In this document: positions 5,376 through 14,184 of the stretch, piece by piece
Layout: each line of letters starts with the position of its first letter
Numbering within the stretch: the stretch's first letter is position 1
Origin: a virus
DNA length: 37,478 nt
Virus record (IMG/VR): IMGVR_UViG_3300048018_000465
Coordinates: 1-37,478 of that record
Direction: 5' to 3' (one strand)
Program-made: the position numbers and the translations under genes
The notes under the pieces: model-generated
Databases searched by the model: none
What the model was told of the DNA's origin: nothing
What the model saw: only the letters and a program-made list of their open reading frames with translations

Positions 5376-5578
5376 CCCTGGTCGGGATGATCCCAAAGTC
5401 ACGGATGGACTCTAACAGAACTGGTGGAGTCATTAGACCCTATTAAGAGTTTACGACATCTCTCAAATGGCGTTGGTGCGGATGGGTTACTCCCGCTCAG
5501 TTTCTTACTTCTGGTTAAAAAGTAAGTGGCGTGCATGACAAGACCTGATAGGGGTGGTTGCATAAACCACTCTTTTTT
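5376..5578 (+). ncRNA. structured RNA upstream of the glycan cluster, with terminator (wcaG-like candidate)
   Basis: No ORF. A long-range helix closes the element: CCCT 5376-5379 with AGGG 5550-5553, and GGTC 5380-5383 with GACC 5542-5545, with a 4-nt bulge. Inside are GGGA/TCCC (about 5384-5394), GACTC/GAGTC (about 5408-5431), GCGG/CCGC (about 5479-5496) and CTTACTT/AAGTAAG (about 5504-5526). A terminator hairpin shares two bases with the closing helix and has six T. Such a layout (receptor-like fold, then terminator, then gene) is that of a leader riboregulator. The wcaG RNA motif was described in cyanophages upstream of polysaccharide and high-light genes; the position fits, but I cannot check the consensus. 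Confidence 0.5.
5552..5578 (+). terminator. rho-independent terminator
   Basis: GGGTGGTT (5552-5559), loop GCATA, AACCACTC (5565-5572, one G-U pair), then six T. It could end transcripts from the early genes or act as the switch of the structured RNA upstream. Confidence 0.8.
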
Positions 5579-5586
5579 AGTATAAT
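5558..5586 (+). promoter_or_regulatory. possible promoter of the glycan cluster
   Basis: A consensus TATAAT at 5581-5586 follows the terminator T-run. The matching -35, TTGCAT at 5558-5563 with 17-nt spacing, is weak and lies in the terminator hairpin. The leader to ATG 5618 would be about 25 nt. Confidence 0.45.
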
Positions 5587-5617
5587 AGATACTATGCACA
5601 ATAACCAAAATTTTTTA

Positions 5618-6718
5618 ATGAGCGACTATAAGAAAACTGCACTGGTGCTTGGAGCAGGTGGTTTTATTGGAAGTCACATGGTTAAACGACTACGATCCGA
5701 GGGGTATTGGGTGCGTGGTGTTGATCTTAAGTATCCAGAGTTCTCTGAGACTGAAGCAAATGAATTTGTTCAGGGAGATTTACGTGACGTAAGTTTTGTT
5801 TCCAGAGTCATTCAGTATAAGGGTGAACAGGGTAACTTCTATAACTCTGTTCCCTATCGTTGTATCCGTCCCTTCGATGAGATCTATCAGTTTGCTGCTG
5901 ATATGGGCGGTGCTGGTTTTGTCTTCACTGGCGAGAATGATGCAGACATTATGCATAATTCTGTCACTATCAACTTGAATGTCCTTGAAGAAGTTCGTAA
6001 ACTCAATGAGACTTTTGATGGTGAAGAAAATGGCACTGAATGTGTCCGACCTGATCTAGACCAACCCACCAAGATCTTCTACTCTGGATCTGCTTGCATG
6101 TATCCAGAACACAATCAACTCGATCCTGATAACCCTGATTGCCGTGAAGAATCTGCATACCCTGCTAACCCCGATTCAGAGTATGGTTGGGAAAAACTCT
6201 TTAGTGAGCGTCTCTACCTTGCTTACAATCGCAACCACGGCATCCCTGTTAGGATTGCTAGGTATCACAACATATTTGGTCCTGAAGGAACCTGGGACGG
6301 TGGAAGAGAGAAGGCACCAGCTGCAATCTGCCGTAAAGTCGCTTACCTCCCGGAGTCGGGTGGAGCAATCGAGGTGTGGGGAGATGGGTTACAAACTCGT
6401 TCCTTCTTGTTCGTTGACGAATGCGTTGAAGCAACTTACCGAATGATGCAATCAGACTTTATGGGACCAGTCAACATTGGTTCTGAAGAGATGGTTACTA
6501 TCAATCAACTGGTAGAAACTGCTGCTAGAGTTGCAGATAAAGAAGTTGCTAGGATTCATATTGATGGACCTCTTGGTGTACGTGGACGCAACTCTAATAA
6601 TGATTTGATTCGTGAAGAACTTGGTTGGGATTATTCACAAACTCTAGAAGAGGGTATTCGTAAAACCTATAATTGGATTAATGAACAAATTAAATCTAAT
6701 ACACTTGTTGAAGTATGA
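5618..6718 (+). CDS. GDP-mannose 3,5-epimerase homologue
   Basis: 366 residues of the extended short-chain dehydrogenase family. The NAD-binding GAGGFIG is at residues 12-18. Signature stretches of GDP-mannose 3,5-epimerase are intact: SACMYPE, SEYGWEK, GGREKAPAA, WGDGLQTRSF, VNIGSEEMV and GVRGRNSNN. The catalytic set known in the plant enzyme (Cys, Tyr, Lys, Lys) is present as C160, Y189, K193 and K232. It would turn GDP-D-mannose into GDP-L-galactose or GDP-L-gulose. I chose ATG 5618 because the earlier ATG 5594 lies at the predicted transcription start. It is first in the glycan cluster and overlaps the GT11 gene by 4 bp, so their products may work in sequence. Confidence 0.85.
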   Translation: MSDYKKTALVLGAGGFIGSHMVKRLRSEGYWVRGVDLKYPEFSETEANEFVQGDLRDVSFVSRVIQYKGEQGNFYNSVPYRCIRPFDEIYQFAADMGGAGFVFTGENDADIMHNSVTINLNVLEEVRKLNETFDGEENGTECVRPDLDQPTKIFYSGSACMYPEHNQLDPDNPDCREESAYPANPDSEYGWEKLFSERLYLAYNRNHGIPVRIARYHNIFGPEGTWDGGREKAPAAICRKVAYLPESGGAIEVWGDGLQTRSFLFVDECVEATYRMMQSDFMGPVNIGSEEMVTINQLVETAARVADKEVARIHIDGPLGVRGRNSNNDLIREELGWDYSQTLEEGIRKTYNWINEQIKSNTLVEV

Positions 6719-7482
6719 TTTTATATGTGTATCTCCAGGGTGGTCTGGGGAACCAAATGTTTCAGTATGCTGCAGGTCTTTCTGCTCTTAAAGAATATCC
6801 ACAGTTTACTGATCTGAGATTAGATGATTCTTTTTATACCAATCAAGAAAGAAAAGTAATTGTAAATGGAATGACTGGTCGTGGTTTTGACCTTGATCTT
6901 TTTAATATCAAATACAAGACTATTGAGGAAGCACCGGAGGGTGCAACAATGCTCCAGGGATGGTTTCAAAATCTTGAAGAGTTTGTTAATGTAGAGGATG
7001 AAGTGCGAAAGCAATTCACTTTTGCTAAACCATTTGATGGTAAAATTAAACATCTACACGATAATATTAATAACCATTCAGTATCCATCCACGTTCGTAG
7101 GGGAGATTTTATAAACAATCCTACAGCGTATGCTCATAATGAACATATGGGTCCTGAGTATTATCGAAAAGCGATGGATGTGATGGAGGATATATATGAT
7201 GATATCACATATTTTGTTTTCTCTGAGGACATTGAGTGGTGTAGAGAAAATATCAAAAACGATAAGCATCCTGTTGTTTTAGTTGATGATGATTACTCTG
7301 GAGATAGAGATTCAGGACATTTGTATTTGATGCAGGAGTGTGAAAATCACATTATCGCTAATAGCACTTACAGTTGGTGGGCAGCATTTCTTGGTCAATC
7401 TAAGGTAACTGTTGGACCTAAAAAGTGGTTTGCAAATGAAAGTGGATCTGAAATAATGTTAGAAAATTGGATCAAATTATGA
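6715..7482 (+). CDS. GT11 family glycosyltransferase (alpha-1,2-fucosyl/galactosyl type)
   Basis: 255 residues with the GT11 marks: GGLGNQMFQYA at 9-19, HVRRGD at 126-131 (nucleotide-sugar contact) and IIANSTYSWWAAF near 213-225. The family usually transfers L-fucose from GDP-fucose in alpha-1,2 linkage; some members accept GDP-L-galactose. Being translationally coupled to the GDP-mannose 3,5-epimerase homologue, L-galactose is a plausible donor here (inference). Soluble, cytoplasmic side. Overlaps the next gene by 4 bp. Confidence 0.85.
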   Translation: MILYVYLQGGLGNQMFQYAAGLSALKEYPQFTDLRLDDSFYTNQERKVIVNGMTGRGFDLDLFNIKYKTIEEAPEGATMLQGWFQNLEEFVNVEDEVRKQFTFAKPFDGKIKHLHDNINNHSVSIHVRRGDFINNPTAYAHNEHMGPEYYRKAMDVMEDIYDDITYFVFSEDIEWCRENIKNDKHPVVLVDDDYSGDRDSGHLYLMQECENHIIANSTYSWWAAFLGQSKVTVGPKKWFANESGSEIMLENWIKL

Positions 7483-8336
7483 ACATTGCAATTTTAGGAT
7501 CTGCTGGGCAGATTGGTGCGTACTTGGAAGAGTACCTGAAAGAAAAAGGACATGATGTAATTGGTGTTGATATTGTTGAAGGTCCACAGAATGATCTTCG
7601 AGTAACACCAAATACTTATATTGAATCTATTATAAAGAATGCTGATTTTGTATTCTTTCTTGCTTTTGATGTTGGCGGTTCACGATACCTAAAGAAGTAT
7701 CAGCATACGTTTGACTTTATTAATAATAACACTCGTATGATGGCAAACACATTCCGTCTTCTCAAACAATTTAATAAGAGATTTATCTTTGCCTCATCTC
7801 AGATGAGTAATATGACACACTCTCCCTACGGTGTGATGAAGCGTGTTGGTGAACTTCATACCACAGCATTAAAAGGACTAATTGTTAAGTTCTGGAATGT
7901 ATATGGTATTGAGAAGGACCATGAAAAAGCACACGTCATTACTGATTTCATCCGTAAGGGATTTGAAGAGGGTCAATTTGAGATGATGACTGATGGCACT
8001 GAAGAACGCCAGTTTCTTTATGCTGAGGATTGCTGTGAAGCATTAGAGACAGTTATGGAAAACTATACTGACTTTAAATCCGAAGATCCACTACACATTA
8101 CATCATTCAGATCGGAAACAATTAAAGAGGTTGCTTCCATTATCAAAGGGTGTTTTGCTGTTGATGGTAACTATGATATTGAAATCAAACCTGGTCTAGC
8201 AAAGGACAGTGTTCAGATGGACAAGAGAAATGAAGCAGATAATTATATTTTAAATTGGTGGGTTCCAAAAACCACAATTGATATTGGCATCAGGAAAGTA
8301 TATAATGAAATGAAAAAGGAGTATCGTAATGACTAG
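7479..8336 (+). CDS. NAD-dependent epimerase/dehydratase (extended SDR)
   Basis: 285 residues from ATG 7479 (a TTG at 7467 is less likely). GSAGQIG (7-13) binds NAD; SPYGVMK gives the catalytic Tyr117 and Lys121. RQFLYAEDCCEAL is the usual substrate-side motif. It is shorter than most sugar-nucleotide epimerases and its substrate cannot be named. Overlaps neighbours by 4 and 8 bp. Confidence 0.8.
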   Translation: MNIAILGSAGQIGAYLEEYLKEKGHDVIGVDIVEGPQNDLRVTPNTYIESIIKNADFVFFLAFDVGGSRYLKKYQHTFDFINNNTRMMANTFRLLKQFNKRFIFASSQMSNMTHSPYGVMKRVGELHTTALKGLIVKFWNVYGIEKDHEKAHVITDFIRKGFEEGQFEMMTDGTEERQFLYAEDCCEALETVMENYTDFKSEDPLHITSFRSETIKEVASIIKGCFAVDGNYDIEIKPGLAKDSVQMDKRNEADNYILNWWVPKTTIDIGIRKVYNEMKKEYRND

Positions 8337-9111
8337 AGTAAGTACAATCACTCCTTGTTTTAATATGGCAAGGTATATGAAAGGTTTTTTAGAAAATCTT
8401 TCAGAACAAACTCATAAAGATCTTGAGATTGTTTTGGATCATAACAACCCTACTAATGAAGAAGTTGTTATGGTTGAATCATATAATAATGATCATAATA
8501 ATATTTTTCATATTCAAGTTGATGGAGTAGATCCCATTGGTATTTCAATGAATCGTTGTATTGAAAATGCATCTGGTGACTATCTCTGTATCTGGAATGT
8601 TGATGATCTCCGAACTCCAGATTCAATTGAAGTGATGGCAAAGGCGCTGGATGAAAATCCAGATGTTGATTTTGTTTATGGTAACTACCACGTTGTTCCA
8701 TCATTTGGATCTAAGGAAGGGCACATTGTTGATGAAGCAGGTAAAGAAGAATGGTTAAAGATTGGAATGATTCTTGGACCATTCTTTATGTTTAGAAAAT
8801 CTGCTATTGAAAAGGCAGGTGTTTTTGATGAGCAATTAGTTTCTGGTGCTGATTATGATTTAGCACTTCGTCTTGCTTTCAATGGTAAAGGTATGCATAT
8901 TCCAAATATTCTTGGATATTATTTGAATGAAGGTATGGGTGCCAGCACTCGTCCTGATAGTAAGCAACCTCTAGAGAGAACTGTAATTGAACTTAGATAT
9001 GGTATCCGTATTTTGGAACCACGTCTTGTTCCACAAACTAAAACCTATGATGTAGATCATATTATTGTGGATGGAAAGAAAACACCAGCAGCGAGTTACA
9101 TGAATGAATAA
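8329..9111 (+). CDS. GT2 family glycosyltransferase
   Basis: 260 residues of the GT-A fold: STITPCFNMARYMKGFLENL opens the family-2 domain, WNVDDLRTPDSIE holds the metal-binding acidic motif, and SGADYDLALRL resembles the catalytic-base region (usual ED in the family). A good ribosome-binding site (AAAGGAG) precedes the ATG. No membrane segment, so probably acts at the cytoplasmic face. Acceptor and donor unknown. Confidence 0.82.
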   Translation: MTRVSTITPCFNMARYMKGFLENLSEQTHKDLEIVLDHNNPTNEEVVMVESYNNDHNNIFHIQVDGVDPIGISMNRCIENASGDYLCIWNVDDLRTPDSIEVMAKALDENPDVDFVYGNYHVVPSFGSKEGHIVDEAGKEEWLKIGMILGPFFMFRKSAIEKAGVFDEQLVSGADYDLALRLAFNGKGMHIPNILGYYLNEGMGASTRPDSKQPLERTVIELRYGIRILEPRLVPQTKTYDVDHIIVDGKKTPAASYMNE

Positions 9112-9742
9112 TACTAAACTTAAAAAAATAATTTCTGAAACACAGAATAATCCACATATTGAATGGAACGATAAATCATTACTTGATATTATAAATTCTG
9201 ATTCAGTTTTTTCTGGATATATCCATAACAACTTTTCAGACGGATTTGCAGGATACTTTGCATTATTACATAGTCTGACATCTAATCTTGATGATGATTC
9301 TACTATTGTTGAGTTGGGAAATAGAGAAGGTCTTGGGATTCTATCAATCTATGATTCACTCAAGGAGAATCAAACACTTTATACATTAGACATTATTGAT
9401 GATGTTAGATTTGTTGGTGATAAAGTAAAAAATGATTCTAGAGTACACATCCTGAATGATTTTAATTCACTAGACTCTAATAGAATTGAAAAAACTTTTG
9501 AGAAGAAAAGTATCTCTATGATATTTTTAGATACAATTCATACCTATGAACAAGCTTCTAAAGAGTTTGATTTGTGGGAACCTTATATGAAAGATGATTG
9601 TGTAATGTTAGTTGATGACATTAGAGATTATATGCCAGGTAGAACTAAGTGGAGATTTCATACAGAATTAAATTATAGTCATAAGTATGATGTAACTGAA
9701 TGGGCACATAGTGACACAGGTTTTGGAGTTTATTTAAAATGA
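9104..9742 (+). CDS. SAM-dependent methyltransferase (class I)
   Basis: 212 residues. TIVELGNREGLG (about 67-78) is the SAM-binding loop; FLDTIHTYEQASKEFDLW followed by VMLVDDI matches methyltransferases of the Methyltransf_24 type. It probably adds a methyl group to a sugar hydroxyl or an intermediate. First of four methyltransferases in the cluster. Overlaps neighbours by 8 and 4 bp. Confidence 0.75.
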   Translation: MNNTKLKKIISETQNNPHIEWNDKSLLDIINSDSVFSGYIHNNFSDGFAGYFALLHSLTSNLDDDSTIVELGNREGLGILSIYDSLKENQTLYTLDIIDDVRFVGDKVKNDSRVHILNDFNSLDSNRIEKTFEKKSISMIFLDTIHTYEQASKEFDLWEPYMKDDCVMLVDDIRDYMPGRTKWRFHTELNYSHKYDVTEWAHSDTGFGVYLK

Positions 9743-10638
9743 AAGTAATTGGTATTCTACCTTTTAAGAACGAAGAGAGATTTCTTCCAACGTATCTTTC
9801 AAATGTCCAACCAATCTGTGATGAGATTATTGCTGTTGATGATCACTCAACGGATAACTCTCGGCAAATTATGGAAGATGCTGGTGTTATTGTAAAAGGT
9901 TATGATGATACTGAAAAACTAAAAGGTGGTTGGACTTGTGGATTAATCCGCCAGCATTTGTTTAATTATGCAAGAGAAGCAGGTGGTACTCATTTTGTCT
10001 GCTTAGATGCTGATGAAACATTCACATCAAATTTTGTTCCTATTGCAAGAGATATTATGTCTCAACTGCAACCAGGTGAAAAGGTTCATATGCAGTGGTT
10101 AGCACTCTGGAAGAGTTACACTGCATATCGTGATGATCATACTGTTTGGAGTCGTAACTTTAAAGACTTTATTGTTGCAGATCATCCTGACCTTGATTAT
10201 TCATACAACTATATGTGTGAAGGTAGAACAATTGGACCTAATAATAATGATACTCTGAGAACATTGGAGGTTGAGCACGGTGCAGTTCTTCACTATCAAT
10301 TTTCTTGTTTCAATAATTTTCTTCTGAAGCAAGCGTGGTGTCAAGTTGGTGAATTAGTTCAACAGGGTCCTGGTGCTTTAGGTTCTATCAACAGTAAGTA
10401 TAGTATTTGCTATCAAGATCAGAATGTAGGTATGAGGGAAATGCCTGCTGATTGGATTAAAGGAATTCCAGAACCTCCAGTCCCAAACTTTGATCCAGAA
10501 TGGAAAGATGAAAATTTCTTAAGAGAAAATCTTTTGCCTGATATCTATAGACATTTTGATGAATATGGAGTAGAATACTTTGAAGGTCTGAATATATGGC
10601 AGATTCCACAATTATCAGAAAGGAGAAAGGGTGCATAA
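9739..10638 (+). CDS. GT2 family glycosyltransferase
   Basis: 299 residues: MKVIGILPFKNEERFLPTYL, then IIAVDDHSTDNSRQI, then FVCLDADETF with the DxD metal-binding motif. This is the SunS/WaaE-like branch of GT2, whose members often act on lipopolysaccharide core. The C-terminal third, rich in aromatic residues and ending near an IPEPPVPNFDPEW stretch, is unassigned. Coupled to both neighbours by overlap. Confidence 0.8.
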   Translation: MKVIGILPFKNEERFLPTYLSNVQPICDEIIAVDDHSTDNSRQIMEDAGVIVKGYDDTEKLKGGWTCGLIRQHLFNYAREAGGTHFVCLDADETFTSNFVPIARDIMSQLQPGEKVHMQWLALWKSYTAYRDDHTVWSRNFKDFIVADHPDLDYSYNYMCEGRTIGPNNNDTLRTLEVEHGAVLHYQFSCFNNFLLKQAWCQVGELVQQGPGALGSINSKYSICYQDQNVGMREMPADWIKGIPEPPVPNFDPEWKDENFLRENLLPDIYRHFDEYGVEYFEGLNIWQIPQLSERRKGA

Positions 10639-11347
10639 GTTTTCTTACAATTATGAACAGTACCATAAAGATGAACTAAATCGTTTTCTTTCTGAAAAAA
10701 GAAAAGATGGTAACTTTAAAGTATTGGATGTTGGTGGATCAGTAGGACCTTGGTTTTGGGATAACACTGATGTGATCTTTGATTTTATTCCTCCTACTGG
10801 AAACTTTAGTGGTGACTATATTTCTGGAGATGCTAATCTGCCAGAGGGTTGGAAAAATTTAGATGATTATATTTCAAAAAATGGAAAGTTTGATTTTGTA
10901 ATCTGTCGCCAAACTCTGGAAGATCTGAATCATCCAGAACTGGTTACAAATAAACTACAGACAATTGCTGATGCTGGTTGGATAGGTGTACCCAGTAAGC
11001 ACTTTGAATTGATGAAAGGTATCTATCCAGAGATGCCTACTTCAAGAGGTCTTCATCATCATCGGTGGATATATGTCACTAAGAATGGTAAGTGGTATGG
11101 ACTTCCTAAGATGGGGTGGACTGATTCATTATCAGATCAGACTCTAGAAGGTGTAGTTTTGGATGGTAGTCCTTGGGCACACGAGTTGAGTTTTTATTGG
11201 GAAAAAGAAATTAATGTCTTTTGGCTTCTCCCATTTATTGATGGCAATTTACCTGAAAATTATGGAGATGATTTTTTAAGAGAATGTATGCAGGGATGCA
11301 AACATCCTTGGGATCTATGGATTAACCTATTACAAAGTTCTGACTAA
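10631..11347 (+). CDS. methyltransferase-like protein
   Basis: 238 residues from a GTG start that overlaps the GT2 gene by 8 bp. FKVLDVGGSVGPWFW matches the SAM-binding loop of class I methyltransferases; DFVICRQTLEDLNHPE is the usual post-motif strand and helix. The middle has a HHHRW stretch. Substrate unknown. Could also be a methyltransferase fold without activity, as acidic loop residues beyond the first motif are not obvious. Confidence 0.65.
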   Translation: MHKFSYNYEQYHKDELNRFLSEKRKDGNFKVLDVGGSVGPWFWDNTDVIFDFIPPTGNFSGDYISGDANLPEGWKNLDDYISKNGKFDFVICRQTLEDLNHPELVTNKLQTIADAGWIGVPSKHFELMKGIYPEMPTSRGLHHHRWIYVTKNGKWYGLPKMGWTDSLSDQTLEGVVLDGSPWAHELSFYWEKEINVFWLLPFIDGNLPENYGDDFLRECMQGCKHPWDLWINLLQSSD

Positions 11348-11349
11348 TT

Positions 11350-12447
11350 ATGATTAAAATTGCATTTATTAAATTTGGTGGAATGGCAATTGGTGGAACT
11401 GAAAAAGTTCTACAAACTATTGCTGCTGAATTACCTAAAGACCAATTCCAAGTAGATTATTTTTATTGTGATGCAGCACCTTATATTGGTTCAGACTATA
11501 AGCATATAGACACTGATCCTTCTCGTGTTGAATATTGTAAGGAGAATGGAATAAATCTAATTAAATTCAATGTTGGATTTAAAGATGTAACTAAATCTAC
11601 TCACGACTGGATTGATACTAATTTTTGGGAAGTATTTAATGAGGATGATTATGACGTAATTCAAACTGGTAGATCTGGTCATCCAGAATATCCTTTCTGT
11701 ATGATTCATAAGACACCTATTGTTGATAGCATTCATCTGTCTGGTATGGCAGAGAATAAACCAAACTCTGTAAAAACTGTTTTGATATCTGGCGAACAAC
11801 GGGATAGGTGGATTTCCTCTGGAGGTCCTGCTGATAGAGCTGTCACTATTCCTAATCCTCTCAAGATACCTGATATTGGTGATGTTAATTATAGGGAAGA
11901 ACTGGGGTGGCAAGATAAATTTATTTTTGGATTGCATCAAAGAAGAGATAATAATATATTCTCTCCCATACCTTTAGAAGCATATGATGAAATTGAAACT
12001 GATAATACTGCATTTCTACTTCTAGGTGGTAGTGATAACTATCGAAAACAAGCAAAGGATTTGGGTTTAAAAAACTTTATTGCTCTACCAACAACTGGAG
12101 AAGTAGAAACAATTCATAAATTTTTGAATACCTTAGATGTATATGCTCACGGACGTTCAGATGGTGAGCAATGTTCCTGCGCTATAATTGAAGCAATGTC
12201 GCATAGTTTACCTGTTATTAGTCATACTGCCCCAAGTATGGGTCAGGCAGAGCAAATAGATAATGCTGGAAGGGTTGTAGGTAACTATGAAGAGTATTCT
12301 GAGGTGATGGGAGATATGTTATCAGATGAAGAATATTACAACCAATGTAGTTCTAATTCAAAAAAACGCTATGATGGGGTGTATAAGTTAGAAACAGTTA
12401 TGCAAAAATACATTCAAATTTATAAGGAAGTAAGTGGTAATGTTTAA
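11350..12447 (+). CDS. GT4-like glycosyltransferase
   Basis: 365 residues with the two-domain GT-B layout. GGMAIGGTEKVLQTIA (10-25) is the N-terminal phosphate loop; GEQCSCAIIEAMSHSLPVI carries the C-terminal E-x7-E pattern for the nucleotide sugar. It is a retaining-type family. It has no membrane segment. It begins 2 nt after the preceding stop, one of the few non-overlapping junctions. Confidence 0.82.
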   Translation: MIKIAFIKFGGMAIGGTEKVLQTIAAELPKDQFQVDYFYCDAAPYIGSDYKHIDTDPSRVEYCKENGINLIKFNVGFKDVTKSTHDWIDTNFWEVFNEDDYDVIQTGRSGHPEYPFCMIHKTPIVDSIHLSGMAENKPNSVKTVLISGEQRDRWISSGGPADRAVTIPNPLKIPDIGDVNYREELGWQDKFIFGLHQRRDNNIFSPIPLEAYDEIETDNTAFLLLGGSDNYRKQAKDLGLKNFIALPTTGEVETIHKFLNTLDVYAHGRSDGEQCSCAIIEAMSHSLPVISHTAPSMGQAEQIDNAGRVVGNYEEYSEVMGDMLSDEEYYNQCSSNSKKRYDGVYKLETVMQKYIQIYKEVSGNV

Positions 12448-13069
12448 TTTAGATTCTTATACAAATCACAATTCAGAGTACTGTCAAAACGAAGCTTTTG
12501 AAAGAGAGAGGTTGGCACACGAACAACGTGACTCTGAAAGTTTTCTCTATCAGAAAGATATCCCACACGGAGATAATTTAGATAAGCATAAGTTTACAAC
12601 TGCTGTAGATATTGGTGCAGGTACTGGATGGTTGACTAATTATTTGATTGATAAGCGTAAGTATACTAAGGTATATGCTATTGAACCATCTCAAGCAGCT
12701 GTAGATATAGCACAAAAGATTTATCCAGATCAGAAAAAAGTTAAGTACATTGTTGGTTTTGCTGAGGAAGAAATCAATAAACTTAAACTGAAGAAACCAA
12801 CATTCTTTTCTACGATGTGTGTACTGGCACATTTGTGTGATGAGGATGTTACTTCTATATTAACTGCTATTGATATGGTTGCACCAGTTGGTTCTATTTG
12901 GTCTGCATCTGAACCTTGGGGTGATAGTTATCATCGAGAGTGTTGGCATATTCGTACACCTGAATGGTGGTCAGATGTAATGCCAAAATGGCAATTTGAA
13001 TTTTATTCTGATTATGAATTGAACGATCCTACGGGACGATATAAGGGATTTACTGCTATTAGACTATGA
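12440..13069 (+). CDS. SAM-dependent methyltransferase (class I)
   Basis: 209 residues from ATG 12440 (a GTG six bases upstream is possible). AVDIGAGTGWLTNYL is a textbook SAM-binding motif I; VYAIEPSQAAVDIA is motif II with the ribose-binding acidic residue. Possibly acts on a sugar. It overlaps the GT4-like gene by 8 bp and the next epimerase by 4 bp. Confidence 0.82.
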   Translation: MFNLDSYTNHNSEYCQNEAFERERLAHEQRDSESFLYQKDIPHGDNLDKHKFTTAVDIGAGTGWLTNYLIDKRKYTKVYAIEPSQAAVDIAQKIYPDQKKVKYIVGFAEEEINKLKLKKPTFFSTMCVLAHLCDEDVTSILTAIDMVAPVGSIWSASEPWGDSYHRECWHIRTPEWWSDVMPKWQFEFYSDYELNDPTGRYKGFTAIRL

Positions 13070-14184
13070 AAATTCTTATTACTGGTGGTGCTGGATTCAT
13101 TGGATCTCACACTGCAGATCGCCTTCTAGAGATGGGACACGAAGTTCGTGTTCTTGATTTTCTCACTAAACCAGTTCATCCTGAGACTAAGAAACCAGAG
13201 TATCTTGATTCTAGGATTGAATTCATTCAGGGAGATGTTACTTCCAAAAGTGTTTTATACATGGCACTTGATGGTGTTGATGTTGTTTATCACTTTGCAG
13301 CATTTCAAGATTACTTACCACAGTTCTCTAAGTTTGTTGATGTAAATATAAAATCAACTACATTAATCTATGAATTAATTTGTGAATGGAAGTTTCCGAT
13401 TAAAAAAGTTATTGTTGCCAGTAGTCAAGCAGCACTTGGTGAAGGTCTTTACAATGATTATGATGGTGAGAAAGTTCTTCCTGATATGCGATTGGAAGAA
13501 GATTTAAAGGAAGGTATTTGGGAACCTAGAACACCTGAAGGATTTGTCGGTCCAATGATGTGGACTTTGACTCCAGAGACTGTATCTAATCCACAGAATC
13601 CTTATGGAATGAGTAAGATATCTCAGGAGATGTTTGCTCTTGCTCTTGGTAAAAGATATGATATTCCTACAGTTGCAATGAGATACTCTATTGTGCAAGG
13701 ATCTCGTCAAAGTTTCTATAATGCTTATAGTGGTGCCTGTCGAATATTTTCACTTGCATTTCACCAGGGAAAGGAACCACCAATTTATGAAGATGGGATG
13801 CAGATACGAGATTTTGTGAATGTTCACGATGTTGTTGATGCAAATATTCTTGTTCTTGAAGATGATAGGGCAAACTATGAAATGTTTAATGTTGGTGGGG
13901 GAAGACCTGTAACAGTTAATGAGTTTGCTAAAGTTGTTGCCAATGTTTATGGATATAATGACTACAATCCAAGAGGATGTGGGAAGTATCGTTTTGGTGA
14001 TACGCGACACATTTGTTCTGATATTTCAAAACTTAAACTGCTTGGATGGGAACCAAAGAGAACTATTGAAGATAGTGTGCTAGAATACAAGGAGTGGTTG
14101 GATACTGCTGATTGTATTGAAGATATTGTTGAGTACTGTTCAAAGAAAATGCAAGAACTCAATGTTGTTAGGAGTGTTGAATGA
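13066..14184 (+). CDS. NAD-dependent sugar-nucleotide epimerase
   Basis: 372 residues, extended SDR. GGAGFIG (7-13) binds NAD; NPYGMSK gives Tyr180 and Lys184. There is an unusual insertion of about 50 residues between the SSQAALGEG strand and the catalytic Tyr (EDLKEGIWEPRTPEG...). A similar insertion is, as I recall, found in dTDP-L-rhamnose 4-epimerases; that would be my first guess for the reaction. A UDP-sugar C4 epimerase is the alternative. Coupled to neighbours by 4-bp overlaps. Confidence 0.75.
   Translation: MKILITGGAGFIGSHTADRLLEMGHEVRVLDFLTKPVHPETKKPEYLDSRIEFIQGDVTSKSVLYMALDGVDVVYHFAAFQDYLPQFSKFVDVNIKSTTLIYELICEWKFPIKKVIVASSQAALGEGLYNDYDGEKVLPDMRLEEDLKEGIWEPRTPEGFVGPMMWTLTPETVSNPQNPYGMSKISQEMFALALGKRYDIPTVAMRYSIVQGSRQSFYNAYSGACRIFSLAFHQGKEPPIYEDGMQIRDFVNVHDVVDANILVLEDDRANYEMFNVGGGRPVTVNEFAKVVANVYGYNDYNPRGCGKYRFGDTRHICSDISKLKLLGWEPKRTIEDSVLEYKEWLDTADCIEDIVEYCSKKMQELNVVRSVE

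Noticed and set aside
6144-6446. 100-codon forward frame inside the GDP-mannose epimerase gene.
   Set aside because: The enclosing frame keeps every family motif; the inner frame has Ser/Thr/Leu bias typical of a shifted reading.
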